NCBI GenBank assembly: GCA_003245525.1
Contig: QKCY01000447.1
Span: 1-32,936, forward strand
DNA: 32,936 nucleotides
From: Victivallales bacterium
Lineage (GTDB): Bacteria > Verrucomicrobiota > Lentisphaeria > Oligosphaerales > Lenti-02
Reading direction: 5' to 3'
Below the pieces are notes generated by a model. That model had not been told where the DNA came from and did not search any database. It was given only the letters and a program-made list of their open reading frames with translations. Both the position numbers and the translations under genes were made by a program. Positions 1 to 8,420 of the stretch are shown here, piece after piece (the first letter of the stretch is position 1; each line of letters opens with the position of its first letter).

Positions 1-164
1 GGGAACGCCGAGCACCAGCTCGGCGTTCCGGAAGACAGAAAAACCGCCGAGCTGGTGCTCGGCGCTCCCAGGGGGGGGCTGCCGGGTTTGGGATGGGGGG
101 AGTGCCGATCGGGAGATCGGCGTTCCGGAAGACAGAAAAACCGCCGAGCTGGTGCTCGGCGGTT
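1..164. repeat. Intergenic palindromic repeat cluster; 45-bp exact direct repeat (20-64 and 117-161) containing CGCCGAGC-tggt-GCTCGGCG palindromes
   Basis: GGAACGCCGAGC-acca-GCTCGGCGTTCC at 2-29; TCGGCGTTCCGGAAGACAGAAAAACCGCCGAGCTGGTGCTCGGCG occurs twice, offset by 97 bp; variant palindrome GCCGATC-ggga-GATCGGC at 104-121. Confidence 0.9.
136..164 (-). terminator. Intrinsic terminator for the isomerase-like gene, formed by the repeat
   Basis: On the minus strand AACCGCCGAGC-acca-GCTCGGCGGTT (11-bp perfect stem) runs into TTTTTCTGTCTT, about 35 bp downstream of the stop at 200-202. Confidence 0.7.
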
Positions 165-199
165 CTGGGGGGGCTGTTCAGGCGGGGAGCCGCCTTGGC

Positions 200-1651
200 C
201 TATTCGCCGACGATGACGGACTCGATACCGAGGCAGTCGGCGATCTTGGCGATGGTGGTGGCGTGGTGGCCGATGCCGAGGGCGAAGTGGTGGGTGGGGC
301 CTTCGGCGACCCAGCGCTTCAGGAAGGTGCGCACATCGGGCTTGAAGCGGCCGTGGGTGTTGGTGTTGCCGGTGGGCGGAATGGGCCAGCGCACGGACTC
401 GCCTTCGGCGATGACGAACTTGAAGGAGCCGTCGGCCTTGACCCCGATGCTGAGCATGGTGATCGGGCCTTCCTTGATCTGGAACTCGACCCCGGCCCCG
501 GAGCCGGGCTTGCCGTGGTACTTGGCGAGGCTGCGCAGGACGGGCTTGCCGTCGGCGATGTTCAGGTGGTGGGGACCATCGTGGCCGACGAGCACGGAGT
601 CGCGCGCGAAGTCGATGGGATGGAACTCCGCGAAGCTGCCGCCGATGTCCAGCCGGTCCATGATGAGCATGGCGATGCAGGTCTTGATGTCGAACTCGCC
701 GCACATGGGGAATCCGGCGGCGCAGAGGAGGGAGTTGCCGACGATGAGGTTGGTGACCACCTGGCGCATTTCGCTGCCCGCCTCGGCCTCGTAGTAGTAG
801 GCCAGGCCGTCGAGTTGCTTGGTGCCGACGAAGCGGTCGAGGGCCAGGGCCACGCGGGCGGCCATGGTCAGATCCTCGTCGTTGAGGCGGCTGGTGAGGG
901 GGTCGCTGACCGGGTCGGGGGTGGCGAAGAAGGCGAGGATCTCCTCCTTCTTGGCGGCGAGTTCGGCGGGCTCCACGGCGCGGTAGGCGCGGAGGATGTC
1001 GTCGGGCTCGCACTGCACGACATGGCAGCCGAAGGCGGCGGTGACGGCGGTGGGGTCGGTATGCATGTCGAGCATGGCTTCGAGCACGTGGCCCATATGG
1101 CCGATGCGGGCCTGGCGCAGGTCGTGGAGGACCTTGGCGATGGAGCACCATTCGGCGAGTTCGGCGTCGGCCGCCGGGTCGTCGTGGAGCATGCCGAGGA
1201 TGAGCGGCGGCGCGGGGCGGCCCATGCGGATGGCGACACCGGTGAACTCCGGCACGCTGCACAGGTCGTCGTTACAGAGCTGCATGTAGGTGTTGCCGCG
1301 CGGGTAGTCCATGGCGGCCAGGGGCTGGAGGGCGACCAGCACGATAGGCAGGTCAAGGGAGCGGGCGAGCACGCCGAAGGTGGAACTGGTGGCGTAGGTC
1401 ACCATGTCGATGAAAAGCACGTCCAGGTCGGCGGCCTTGATCTTGGGCAGGGCGGCATAGGCGACCGTAGCCTGGTCGACCATACCGAAATCCACCACCT
1501 CGACCCCGTTGCCGGTCAGGCGCTCCTTGAGCACCTCGGCCTTGCCCATCAGTTCGTCGAGCAATCCGGGGAACTGGTCCCAGTAGACATGGTGGCCGAC
1601 GGACAGGAGGCCCACGCGGGCCATCAAGGGCTTTCTACGCTCCACTCGCAT
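200..1651 (-). CDS. L-fucose/L-arabinose isomerase family protein
   Basis: ORF with AraA/FucI-like features (GLLSVGHHVYWDQFPGL, DMVTYATSSTFG, GEFDIKTCIAMLIMDRL, HFALGIGHHATTIAKIADCLGIE); ATG at 1651 preceded by AGGAG. Confidence 0.75.
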   Translation of the reverse strand: MRVERRKPLMARVGLLSVGHHVYWDQFPGLLDELMGKAEVLKERLTGNGVEVVDFGMVDQATVAYAALPKIKAADLDVLFIDMVTYATSSTFGVLARSLDLPIVLVALQPLAAMDYPRGNTYMQLCNDDLCSVPEFTGVAIRMGRPAPPLILGMLHDDPAADAELAEWCSIAKVLHDLRQARIGHMGHVLEAMLDMHTDPTAVTAAFGCHVVQCEPDDILRAYRAVEPAELAAKKEEILAFFATPDPVSDPLTSRLNDEDLTMAARVALALDRFVGTKQLDGLAYYYEAEAGSEMRQVVTNLIVGNSLLCAAGFPMCGEFDIKTCIAMLIMDRLDIGGSFAEFHPIDFARDSVLVGHDGPHHLNIADGKPVLRSLAKYHGKPGSGAGVEFQIKEGPITMLSIGVKADGSFKFVIAEGESVRWPIPPTGNTNTHGRFKPDVRTFLKRWVAEGPTHHFALGIGHHATTIAKIADCLGIESVIVGE

Positions 1652-1703
1652 TGGCACGGCTCCTTGGCTAGGTCATCCACTCGCGGGAAAGGGGGAAAAG
1701 GGA

Positions 1704-1736
1704 AACGGGACGACCACCGAGGGTGATCGTCCCGTT
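1704..1736 (-). terminator. Rho-independent-like terminator downstream of rpsU
   Basis: AACGGGACGA...TCGTCCCGTT 10-bp perfect stem plus a 3-bp inner stem, followed on the minus strand by TTCCCTTTTCCCCC. Confidence 0.7.
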
Positions 1737-1780
1737 GTACGTCTAGTTACGACGATGAGGGGGAGGGGAGGAGAGAGAGG

Positions 1781-1942
1781 CTAGTGGGACCGTCTCTTCT
1801 TCCGGCGGTTCACTTCGCTCGGCTTCTCGTAGTGCCGACGATTGCGCAACTCCTTCATCGTACCTTCTTTGTCCAACTTCTTCTTGAGTCGACGCAACGC
1901 CCGATCAACGGGTTCGCCCTTACGACTGCGTACTTCCGACAT
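1781..1942 (-). CDS. rpsU: 30S ribosomal protein S21 (53 aa; absent from the supplied ORF track)
   Basis: Minus-strand translation MSEVRSRKGEPVDRALRRLKKKLDKEGTMKELRNRRHYEKPSEVNRRKKRRSH*, typical bS21; strong SD AAAGGGGGTG upstream of the ATG. Confidence 0.95.
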   Translation of the reverse strand: MSEVRSRKGEPVDRALRRLKKKLDKEGTMKELRNRRHYEKPSEVNRRKKRRSH

Positions 1943-1980
1943 GCTTTGTTCACCCCCTTTCGTATCGGTCTGTGCCTGGG

Positions 1981-2817
1981 TTAGTCGTGGTCCAAGGGGA
2001 CCGCTTCAGCGCCAAGCATGGCTCGTAGTTTCATCAAGGCCCGGTACTGGATCTGGCGGACCCGTTCGCGCGTGCAGCCCACATGCTGGCTGACTTCCTC
2101 GAGGGTGCGCGGCGGTTCGCCGTTCAGTCCGAAACGCATATTCAGAATGGTCTGCTCCCGTTCGTCGAGTTGTTCGCGGATCACCTCTTGCAGGTGTTCG
2201 GCCATGAGCACCCGTTCCAGGATGCTGTCGGGACTGTCGCTTTCGCTGTCGGGGATCACGTCCTCGTAGTCGCCGGCGTCTTCGCCGCCCAACGCATCAC
2301 TGAGGGAGATACCCCGCACATCGGCCTGCTTGAGCCACGCCACCGTCTTGAGGCTGAACTCGCTGGCCTCGGCGATCTCCTGGTCGGTCGGTTCCCGGCC
2401 AAGGTCCTCGGTGAGCGAGCGGGTGATGTTGCGCACTTTGCCCAAGCGCACAGCCGACTGGATCGGCACCCGGACGGTCCGGCTCTGGTTGGCCAGAGCC
2501 CGGCGCATGGCCTGCTTGATCCACCAGGAGGAGTAGCTGCTGAACTTGGCTCCCTTGGCCGGATCGAACCGGTCTGCGGCTCGGATCAGTCCCACATTGC
2601 CTTCCGCGATCAGGTCGCAGAGGGGGAGGCCCAGTCCCCGGAAATCATAGGCGATTTTGACCACCAGACGCAGGTTGCTGCGGATCAGTTTCTTCTTGGC
2701 TTCTTCGGAACCAGCGTGAATCTGCTCGGCGAGTTGGACTTCGTCGTCCTCGCTGAGGAGCGGAAATCGCATAATATCGTGCATGTACTGCCGAATACTA
2801 TCGCCGCCGTCACGCAT
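1981..2817 (-). CDS. RNA polymerase sigma factor, sigma-70 family (group-2-like, no region 1.1)
   Basis: MRDGGDSIRQYMHDIMRFPLLSEDDEVQLAEQ (region 1.2), NLRLVVKIAYDFRGLGLPLCDLIAEGNVGLIRAADRFDPAKGAKFSSYSSWWIKQAMRRAL (region 2), C-terminal RERVRQIQYRALMKLR (region 4.2); start corrected to 2817 with SD GGAGG. Confidence 0.92.
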   Translation of the reverse strand: MRDGGDSIRQYMHDIMRFPLLSEDDEVQLAEQIHAGSEEAKKKLIRSNLRLVVKIAYDFRGLGLPLCDLIAEGNVGLIRAADRFDPAKGAKFSSYSSWWIKQAMRRALANQSRTVRVPIQSAVRLGKVRNITRSLTEDLGREPTDQEIAEASEFSLKTVAWLKQADVRGISLSDALGGEDAGDYEDVIPDSESDSPDSILERVLMAEHLQEVIREQLDEREQTILNMRFGLNGEPPRTLEEVSQHVGCTRERVRQIQYRALMKLRAMLGAEAVPLDHD

Positions 2818-2937
2818 TCGTTTCCTCCGGGTGAGGCTAGGCAGGGACTCCGGGGCAAAAGCGGGGAAGGAGCGGGTGGGGTTCCGGCCCCGCTTCTTCC
2901 CATCTGTCAGCGGAGCCTCGCCTCGTAGACCCGGGCT

Positions 2938-2965
2938 ACTATATTCCCCAGACCACACGGTGCAA
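2938..2965 (-). promoter_or_regulatory. Putative sigma-70 promoter of the sigma-factor/rpsU unit
   Basis: Minus strand TTGCAC-N16-TATAGT (2960-2965 / 2938-2943). Confidence 0.45.
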
Positions 2966-2979
2966 CGCAAAAGAATCGC

Positions 2980-5900
2980 ATGGAATCGTGGCGTAATCAA
3001 CTGGCAGCGTGGGCGAAAACGTCGTCTGGGGCTCCGGAACGGCGGCGAATCCTGCTGCCCGATAGCGGCTGCGTGGCTCCGGCAGTGGCCCGTCTGGCGA
3101 CGCAATGCTCTCATCGGCTGGTGGTTGTGTCTCCGGACTCAGCCCGGTCCGAACGTTTGGCCGCGAACTTGGCCGCCTATCTGGATTTGCTCGGGGATTC
3201 CCGGCCGATCATGCAAGTGCCGGAAGTGGTGGGGCCCAACCGCAGCCAATGGCAACCCGAGAACGAGGCGGCCCGCTGCGCGGCCCTGGAGGGCATTCTC
3301 GGCGGGCAGCCGGGAGTTTTCGTCCTGACAGTCCAGTCGCTGCTGAGTCCGGTCATCTCGCCGGTGGGTTTCATGGAACGGACCTTCACGCTGCGGGTGG
3401 GCGACCGGGACTGGGAGCCGGAGGCCCTGGCCCGCCGGCTGGTGGAACTGGACTACGACAGCGAACTGGAGGTGCAGGCCCCCGGCGAGTTCGCCCGGCG
3501 CGGCGGCCTGATGGACATCTACTCCCCGCTCTGCGACGCCCCCGTGCGCATCGAGTTCTTCGGCGACGAAATCGAGTCGATGCGCTTGTTTCTGCCGGAC
3601 AGCCAGCGTTCGTTCCGCCCGGTCGAGGAGTTGCGGATTGTGCCGCGCGGCATGGTGGTGACCGATCCGGAGGGCCACGAAGCGGCCTGTGTCCGCGACT
3701 ACTTCGCCGCCGACGTGCCCTTTGCCGTGGTGGAGCCCGAGGCCGTTGCCGAGCACCTCGGCACCTTTGGCGACGCGGCCATGGTCGCCACCTGGCAGGA
3801 ACTGCGCGACCAGCTTCCGCACGCGGCGTTCTTGACCTGGGACGTGGGCGGCGGCGAGGAGGTCACCGGTCCCGTTGCCGGCGAGGAACGGGTGGACTGC
3901 GTGGGGCTCGGGCACGAACTGAGCATGCTCCTCCCCGAACTGGGCGAGGAGGGGGCGATCCTGCATTGGCAGCAGTTGCGCGATGCCCTGATCGGCTGGC
4001 AGCGGCGCGGCTTCGCGATTGTCATCGGCTTGGCGGAGGAGGGCGAGCGGGATCGTTTCGCCCAGATGCTGGCGGACGATCCGCTGACCCGGGGCCTCTC
4101 CCTGGCCGTGGAGTCGGTGCGGTTGGAGGCGGGCGTGCTCTTCCCCGACGCCCGGTTGGTCCTGTTGAGCGAGCGCGAAGCATTCGGGCGTGCGCCGGAC
4201 ATGCGCCGCCGCCGGACCAGCCGCTACCACCTGGACGAGGCCACGGCGGACGGCATGGATCTGGAGGAGGGCGGTTACGCGGTCCATGCCTCCCATGGCA
4301 TCTGCCTGTTCCATGGCATCACCCATCTGGAGGTCAATGGCGAGATCCAGGAGGTGATGGAGCTGGAGTTTGCCGACGATGCGCGGCTCTACGTGCCGCT
4401 CGACCAGGCCTTCCTGGTGGCCCGCTACGTGGGTGGCAGCAAGAAGCTGCCGTCTCTGAGCAAGCTCGGCGGTGCCGCCTGGAAGAACGCCCGCGAGGCC
4501 GCCGCCACGGCGGCTTGGGACCTGGCCGCGGAACTCCTCCGCCTGGAGGCCATGCGCCAACACGCGCAAGGGGCCAGTTTCCCCCCGTCGCCGGACTGGG
4601 AGACCTCCTTCGCCCGCAGTTTCCCCTACAACGAGACGCCCGACCAGACCAAGGCCATCGAGGACGTACTCGGCGATCTGGCCAGCGGCAAGCCCACCGA
4701 CCGCCTGCTTTGCGGCGATGTGGGCTACGGCAAGACCGAGGTGGCCATGCGGGCCGCCTTCCGCGCCGTGGTCAACGGCAAACAGGTCGCCGTGCTGGTG
4801 CCCACCACCGTGCTCGCCCAGCAGCACCACCGCACCTTCACCGAACGCATGGCCGGGTACCCGGTGAACATCGAGGTGCTGAACCGGTTCCGCACCAAGG
4901 GCGAGCAGCGCCATGTGCTGGAGCGGCTCTCGGCAGGCGGGGTGGACATCGTGATCGGCACCCACCGCCTGCTCCAGAAGGATGTCCACTTCGCCGATCT
5001 CGGCCTGCTGATCGTGGACGAGGAACAGCGTTTCGGCGTCCGTCACAAGCAGAAGCTGAAGCAGTTGCGGGCCAGCCTCGACATTCTCACGATGACCGCC
5101 ACGCCGATCCCCCGGACGCTCTACTTCAGCCTCAGCGGCATCCGCAATCTGAGCACGATCATGACCGCCCCGGCCGAGCGGCTGCCGGTGAACACCATCG
5201 TGGCCCAGTATGACAAGCACCTGATCCGCCAGGCGGTGCTGCGCGAACTGGAGCGCGGCGGCCAGGTCTACTACCTGCACAACCGGGTGCGCACCATCGA
5301 GCGCGAGGCCTTCCGGCTGGGCCAGGTGGTGCCCGAGGCCCGGATCGGGGTCGGCCACGGCCAGATGACGCCCCACGAACTGGAGGAGGTGATGACCCGG
5401 TTCGTCACCGGCGAGATCGACGTGCTCGTCTGCACCACCATCATCGAGTCCGGCATCGACATCCCCAACGCGAACACGATCGTCATCGACCGGGCCGACC
5501 GCTTTGGCTTGGCCGAGATGTACCAGCTCCGGGGCCGCGTGGGCCGCTACCACAACCAGGCCTACGCCTATCTGCTCCTCCCGCCCAGCAACATCCTCAC
5601 CAAGGACGCGCGCGACCGGCTCAACGCGATCCGCAAGTACACCCACCTCGGGGCCGGGTTCAAGCTGGCGCTGCGCGACCTGGAGATCCGTGGCGCGGGC
5701 AATATCCTGGGGTCCGAACAGAGCGGACACATCGCCGCCGTCGGTTTCGAACTCTACTGCGACCTACTCAAGGAAGCGGTCGCCCGGCTCGACCACCGCC
5801 AGCCGGACGTGGCCCGACCGATCCCCGTGGATCTGGACCGCCTCGTCTTCGCTGCCGAGGACCGCGTGGGACGCTCCACCGCGGCCCTGCCTGCCGACTA

Positions 5901-6213
5901 CATTCCCGGCGACGTCCGTCGGATCGAGCTGTACCGCCGGATCGCCCGCGTGGCCAAGCTGGAACAGGTGGACGATCTGGCCAAGGAACTGGCGGACCGT
6001 TTCGGTCCCTTGCCGAACTCGGTCGAGACCCTGCTGGCCGTAGCCCGCGTGCGCTGCCTCGCCCGCGCCGCGAAGGTGACCAGCGTCCGGGTATGGGACC
6101 GCCGGGTCTATCTGGAGACCGCCCGCGGCCTGCTCAAGCCCCAGGGCAACTCCTTGCCGCTCCTCCATTCCGACGACGGTCGCGCCCAACTCGGCGAACT
6201 GGCCCACCGCTAG
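2980..6213 (+). CDS. mfd: Transcription-repair coupling factor
   Basis: 1077 aa; UvrB-like N-terminal region, CarD-like RID (LEEGGYAVHASHGICLFHGI), helicase motifs (LLCGDVGYGKTEVAMRAAF, DEEQRFGVRHKQKLK, TATPIPRTL, QLRGRVGR), C-terminal TRCF domain. Confidence 0.97.
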   Translation: MESWRNQLAAWAKTSSGAPERRRILLPDSGCVAPAVARLATQCSHRLVVVSPDSARSERLAANLAAYLDLLGDSRPIMQVPEVVGPNRSQWQPENEAARCAALEGILGGQPGVFVLTVQSLLSPVISPVGFMERTFTLRVGDRDWEPEALARRLVELDYDSELEVQAPGEFARRGGLMDIYSPLCDAPVRIEFFGDEIESMRLFLPDSQRSFRPVEELRIVPRGMVVTDPEGHEAACVRDYFAADVPFAVVEPEAVAEHLGTFGDAAMVATWQELRDQLPHAAFLTWDVGGGEEVTGPVAGEERVDCVGLGHELSMLLPELGEEGAILHWQQLRDALIGWQRRGFAIVIGLAEEGERDRFAQMLADDPLTRGLSLAVESVRLEAGVLFPDARLVLLSEREAFGRAPDMRRRRTSRYHLDEATADGMDLEEGGYAVHASHGICLFHGITHLEVNGEIQEVMELEFADDARLYVPLDQAFLVARYVGGSKKLPSLSKLGGAAWKNAREAAATAAWDLAAELLRLEAMRQHAQGASFPPSPDWETSFARSFPYNETPDQTKAIEDVLGDLASGKPTDRLLCGDVGYGKTEVAMRAAFRAVVNGKQVAVLVPTTVLAQQHHRTFTERMAGYPVNIEVLNRFRTKGEQRHVLERLSAGGVDIVIGTHRLLQKDVHFADLGLLIVDEEQRFGVRHKQKLKQLRASLDILTMTATPIPRTLYFSLSGIRNLSTIMTAPAERLPVNTIVAQYDKHLIRQAVLRELERGGQVYYLHNRVRTIEREAFRLGQVVPEARIGVGHGQMTPHELEEVMTRFVTGEIDVLVCTTIIESGIDIPNANTIVIDRADRFGLAEMYQLRGRVGRYHNQAYAYLLLPPSNILTKDARDRLNAIRKYTHLGAGFKLALRDLEIRGAGNILGSEQSGHIAAVGFELYCDLLKEAVARLDHRQPDVARPIPVDLDRLVFAAEDRVGRSTAALPADYIPGDVRRIELYRRIARVAKLEQVDDLAKELADRFGPLPNSVETLLAVARVRCLARAAKVTSVRVWDRRVYLETARGLLKPQGNSLPLLHSDDGRAQLGELAHR

Positions 6214-6356
6214 TCTCCCACCAGCGCCTGCGTTGGCAAGTGGGGGTGCGGACCTTACATTAAGGGGATGGTTCCGACTGCCCAATCACGCATCGGGTTC
6301 GCGTGGTGCTTGCGTATGCGACGGGGGGTCGTGGTTCGTTCCTACGGAGATATGCG

Positions 6357-6635
6357 ATGAAGAGCGCCTTCGAACTGGCGATGGAGCGCCTGGGCGGCGG
6401 TCCCCTGCGCGAATATACGGCGGCCCAGAAGGAGCAGTTGGCCGAGGTCGACCGCGCCTACGACGCGCGGATCGCCCAGGCCCGCCTGCAGGCCGAGACG
6501 GCCATCCGGGCGGCAGCGAGCGATCCGGCCAAGCAGCAGGAGTTGCAGGCCCGGTTGGCGACCGATGTCGCCACTTTCGAGGAGCGGCGGCAACGGGACA
6601 AGGACGAGCTGCGCAAGCGGTTCGATGCGGAGTAG
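6357..6635 (+). CDS. Small conserved-looking hypothetical protein
   Basis: MKSAFELAMERLGGGPLREYTAAQKEQLAEVDRAYDARIAQ...; SD ACGGAGA before the ATG; 3-nt gap to obgE. Confidence 0.75.
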   Translation: MKSAFELAMERLGGGPLREYTAAQKEQLAEVDRAYDARIAQARLQAETAIRAAASDPAKQQELQARLATDVATFEERRQRDKDELRKRFDAE

Positions 6636-6638
6636 CCT

Positions 6639-7739
6639 ATGTTCGTCGATCAAGCGAAGGTGTTTGTGCAGGCCGGTGCCGGAGGCGACGGGTGCGCCAG
6701 TTTCCGCCGCGAGCGGTTTGTGCCGAAGGGCGGGCCGGACGGCGGCGACGGCGGACCGGGCGGTTCGGTGATCTTCCGGGCGGTGACCGGCGAGCAGAGC
6801 CTGGTCAATCTGCGTTTCCAGCAGCATTGGCGGGCGGAGCGGGGTTTCCACGGCAAGGGCAAAGGCCAGCATGGCCACCGGGGCCAGGACTGCATCGTCG
6901 AGGTGCCCTTGGGCACGATGGTGTGGGACGAGGAGACCGACGAGCTGCTGGTGGATCTGACCGAGGTGGGCCAGGAGTTCATCGTCGCCCAGGGCGGCGC
7001 GGGCGGCCGGGGCAACTGCCGCTATGTCTCCTCGGTGAACCGGGCTCCGACAAAATGTACCCCCGGCAAGCCGGGCGAGGAGCGTTGGGTCCGCGCGGTG
7101 ATGAAGACCATCGCCGACGTGGGCCTGGTGGGCTATCCCAATGCCGGGAAATCCACCCTCATCACTGCCATCTCCGACGCCCATCCCAAGACGGCGCCCT
7201 ATCCCTTCACCACGCTGCATCCCAATGTGGGGGTGGTGGAGTTCGAGGATTTCTTCCGCTTCACCGTGGCCGATATTCCCGGCCTGATCGACGGGGCCCA
7301 TGACAATGTGGGCCTAGGGCACGCCTTCCTGCGCCATATCGAGCGCTGCCATGCGCTCGCCTATGTGCTGGATATGGGCGGGGTGGACGGCCGCGACCCG
7401 CTGGAGGATCTGAAGCACCTCCGGGCCGAGTTGGAGATGTACCAGGAGGGGCTCAGCGAGCGTCCTTGCATTCTGGTCGCCAACAAGATGGACCTCGACG
7501 GGGCACCCGAGAACCTGGAGCGCCTGCGGGCCGAGGAGCCGTACCCGGTGATTCCCATTTCCGCCGAGATCGAGGAGAACACCGCCGAGGTCGTGCGGAT
7601 TCTGCGGGAGTTGGTCACCGAGTTGCGCGAACGCGAGGCTGAGCGCAAGCAGCGGGAGAAGGAGGCCAACGCGCCAGCAACGCTCCCGCCGGTGCTGGAC
7701 ATGGAGCCGCCTACGATGGAGCCGCCTACGGAGGAATAG
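6639..7739 (+). CDS. obgE: GTPase ObgE/CgtA
   Basis: MFVDQAKVFVQAGAGGDGCASFRRERFVPKGGPDGGDGGPGGSV (Obg fold), GLVGYPNAGKSTLI (G1), DIPGLIDGAHDNVGLGHAFLRHIERC. Confidence 0.98.
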   Translation: MFVDQAKVFVQAGAGGDGCASFRRERFVPKGGPDGGDGGPGGSVIFRAVTGEQSLVNLRFQQHWRAERGFHGKGKGQHGHRGQDCIVEVPLGTMVWDEETDELLVDLTEVGQEFIVAQGGAGGRGNCRYVSSVNRAPTKCTPGKPGEERWVRAVMKTIADVGLVGYPNAGKSTLITAISDAHPKTAPYPFTTLHPNVGVVEFEDFFRFTVADIPGLIDGAHDNVGLGHAFLRHIERCHALAYVLDMGGVDGRDPLEDLKHLRAELEMYQEGLSERPCILVANKMDLDGAPENLERLRAEEPYPVIPISAEIEENTAEVVRILRELVTELREREAERKQREKEANAPATLPPVLDMEPPTMEPPTEE

Positions 7740-7771
7740 CCTCCCGTTCACTTGCCGAGGGACGGTACCCC

Positions 7772-8392
7772 ATGTTGCACGAGATCCACCACCCGTTGTT
7801 GCAGCACAAGCTCACCGCCCTGCGCGACCGGCGCACGGGCTGCAAGGAGTTCCGCGAACTGGCCAGCGAGATCACCCTCCTGCTGGCCTACGAGGCGCTC
7901 AAGGAAGTGGCGGTGGACGATTGCGAGATCGAGACGCCGCTGACCACCATGACCGGCAAGAAGCTGCGGAACGATCTGGTCATCGTTCCCGTGCTCCGGG
8001 CGGGCGTGGGGATGCTGGACGGAATGCTGACGCTGGTGCCCACCGCGCGGGTGGGGTTCGTGGGCATGTACCGCGATCCCGAGACCAAGGAGCCGGTGGA
8101 GTACTACTGCAAGCTGCCCGAGAACCTGGTGCATCCCCTGGCCATCGTCATCGACCCCATGCTGGCCACGGGCGGCTCGCTGGCGGCCACCGTGGACCTG
8201 CTGAAACGGTCTGGGATGGACCAGGTGCTCGTCATCTCCATCCTGGCCGCACCCGAGGGGGTCGCGGTGATGACCGAGCGCCATCCCGACGTTCCCGTCT
8301 ACACCGCCGCCGTGGACGAGCGGCTGAACGACCACAAGTACATTGTGCCCGGTCTCGGCGATGCCGGCGACCGGCTGTACGGCACCAAGTAG
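7772..8392 (+). CDS. upp: Uracil phosphoribosyltransferase
   Basis: LLAYEALKEV...IETPLTTMTGKKL...VVPVLRAGVGMLDGML, VIDPMLATGGSLAATVDLLK, YIVPGLGDAGDRLYGTK. Confidence 0.97.
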   Translation: MLHEIHHPLLQHKLTALRDRRTGCKEFRELASEITLLLAYEALKEVAVDDCEIETPLTTMTGKKLRNDLVIVPVLRAGVGMLDGMLTLVPTARVGFVGMYRDPETKEPVEYYCKLPENLVHPLAIVIDPMLATGGSLAATVDLLKRSGMDQVLVISILAAPEGVAVMTERHPDVPVYTAAVDERLNDHKYIVPGLGDAGDRLYGTK

Positions 8393-8420
8393 CGTTCCCG
8401 ACCGCAGGAAAGGGCCTCGG

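Noticed and set aside
1-164. Possible CRISPR array (repeated palindromic units)
   Set aside because: Only two exact copies, no uniform spacers, no cas genes; fits palindromic intergenic repeats better.
152-1726. 524-aa plus-strand ORF opposite the isomerase-like gene
   Set aside because: Gly/Asp/Glu/Val/His-rich shadow translation without recognisable motifs.
3139-5730. 863-aa minus-strand ORF and 702-aa +1-frame ORF overlapping mfd
   Set aside because: Antisense/out-of-frame ORFs caused by high GC; low-complexity composition, while the mfd frame has clear conserved motifs.
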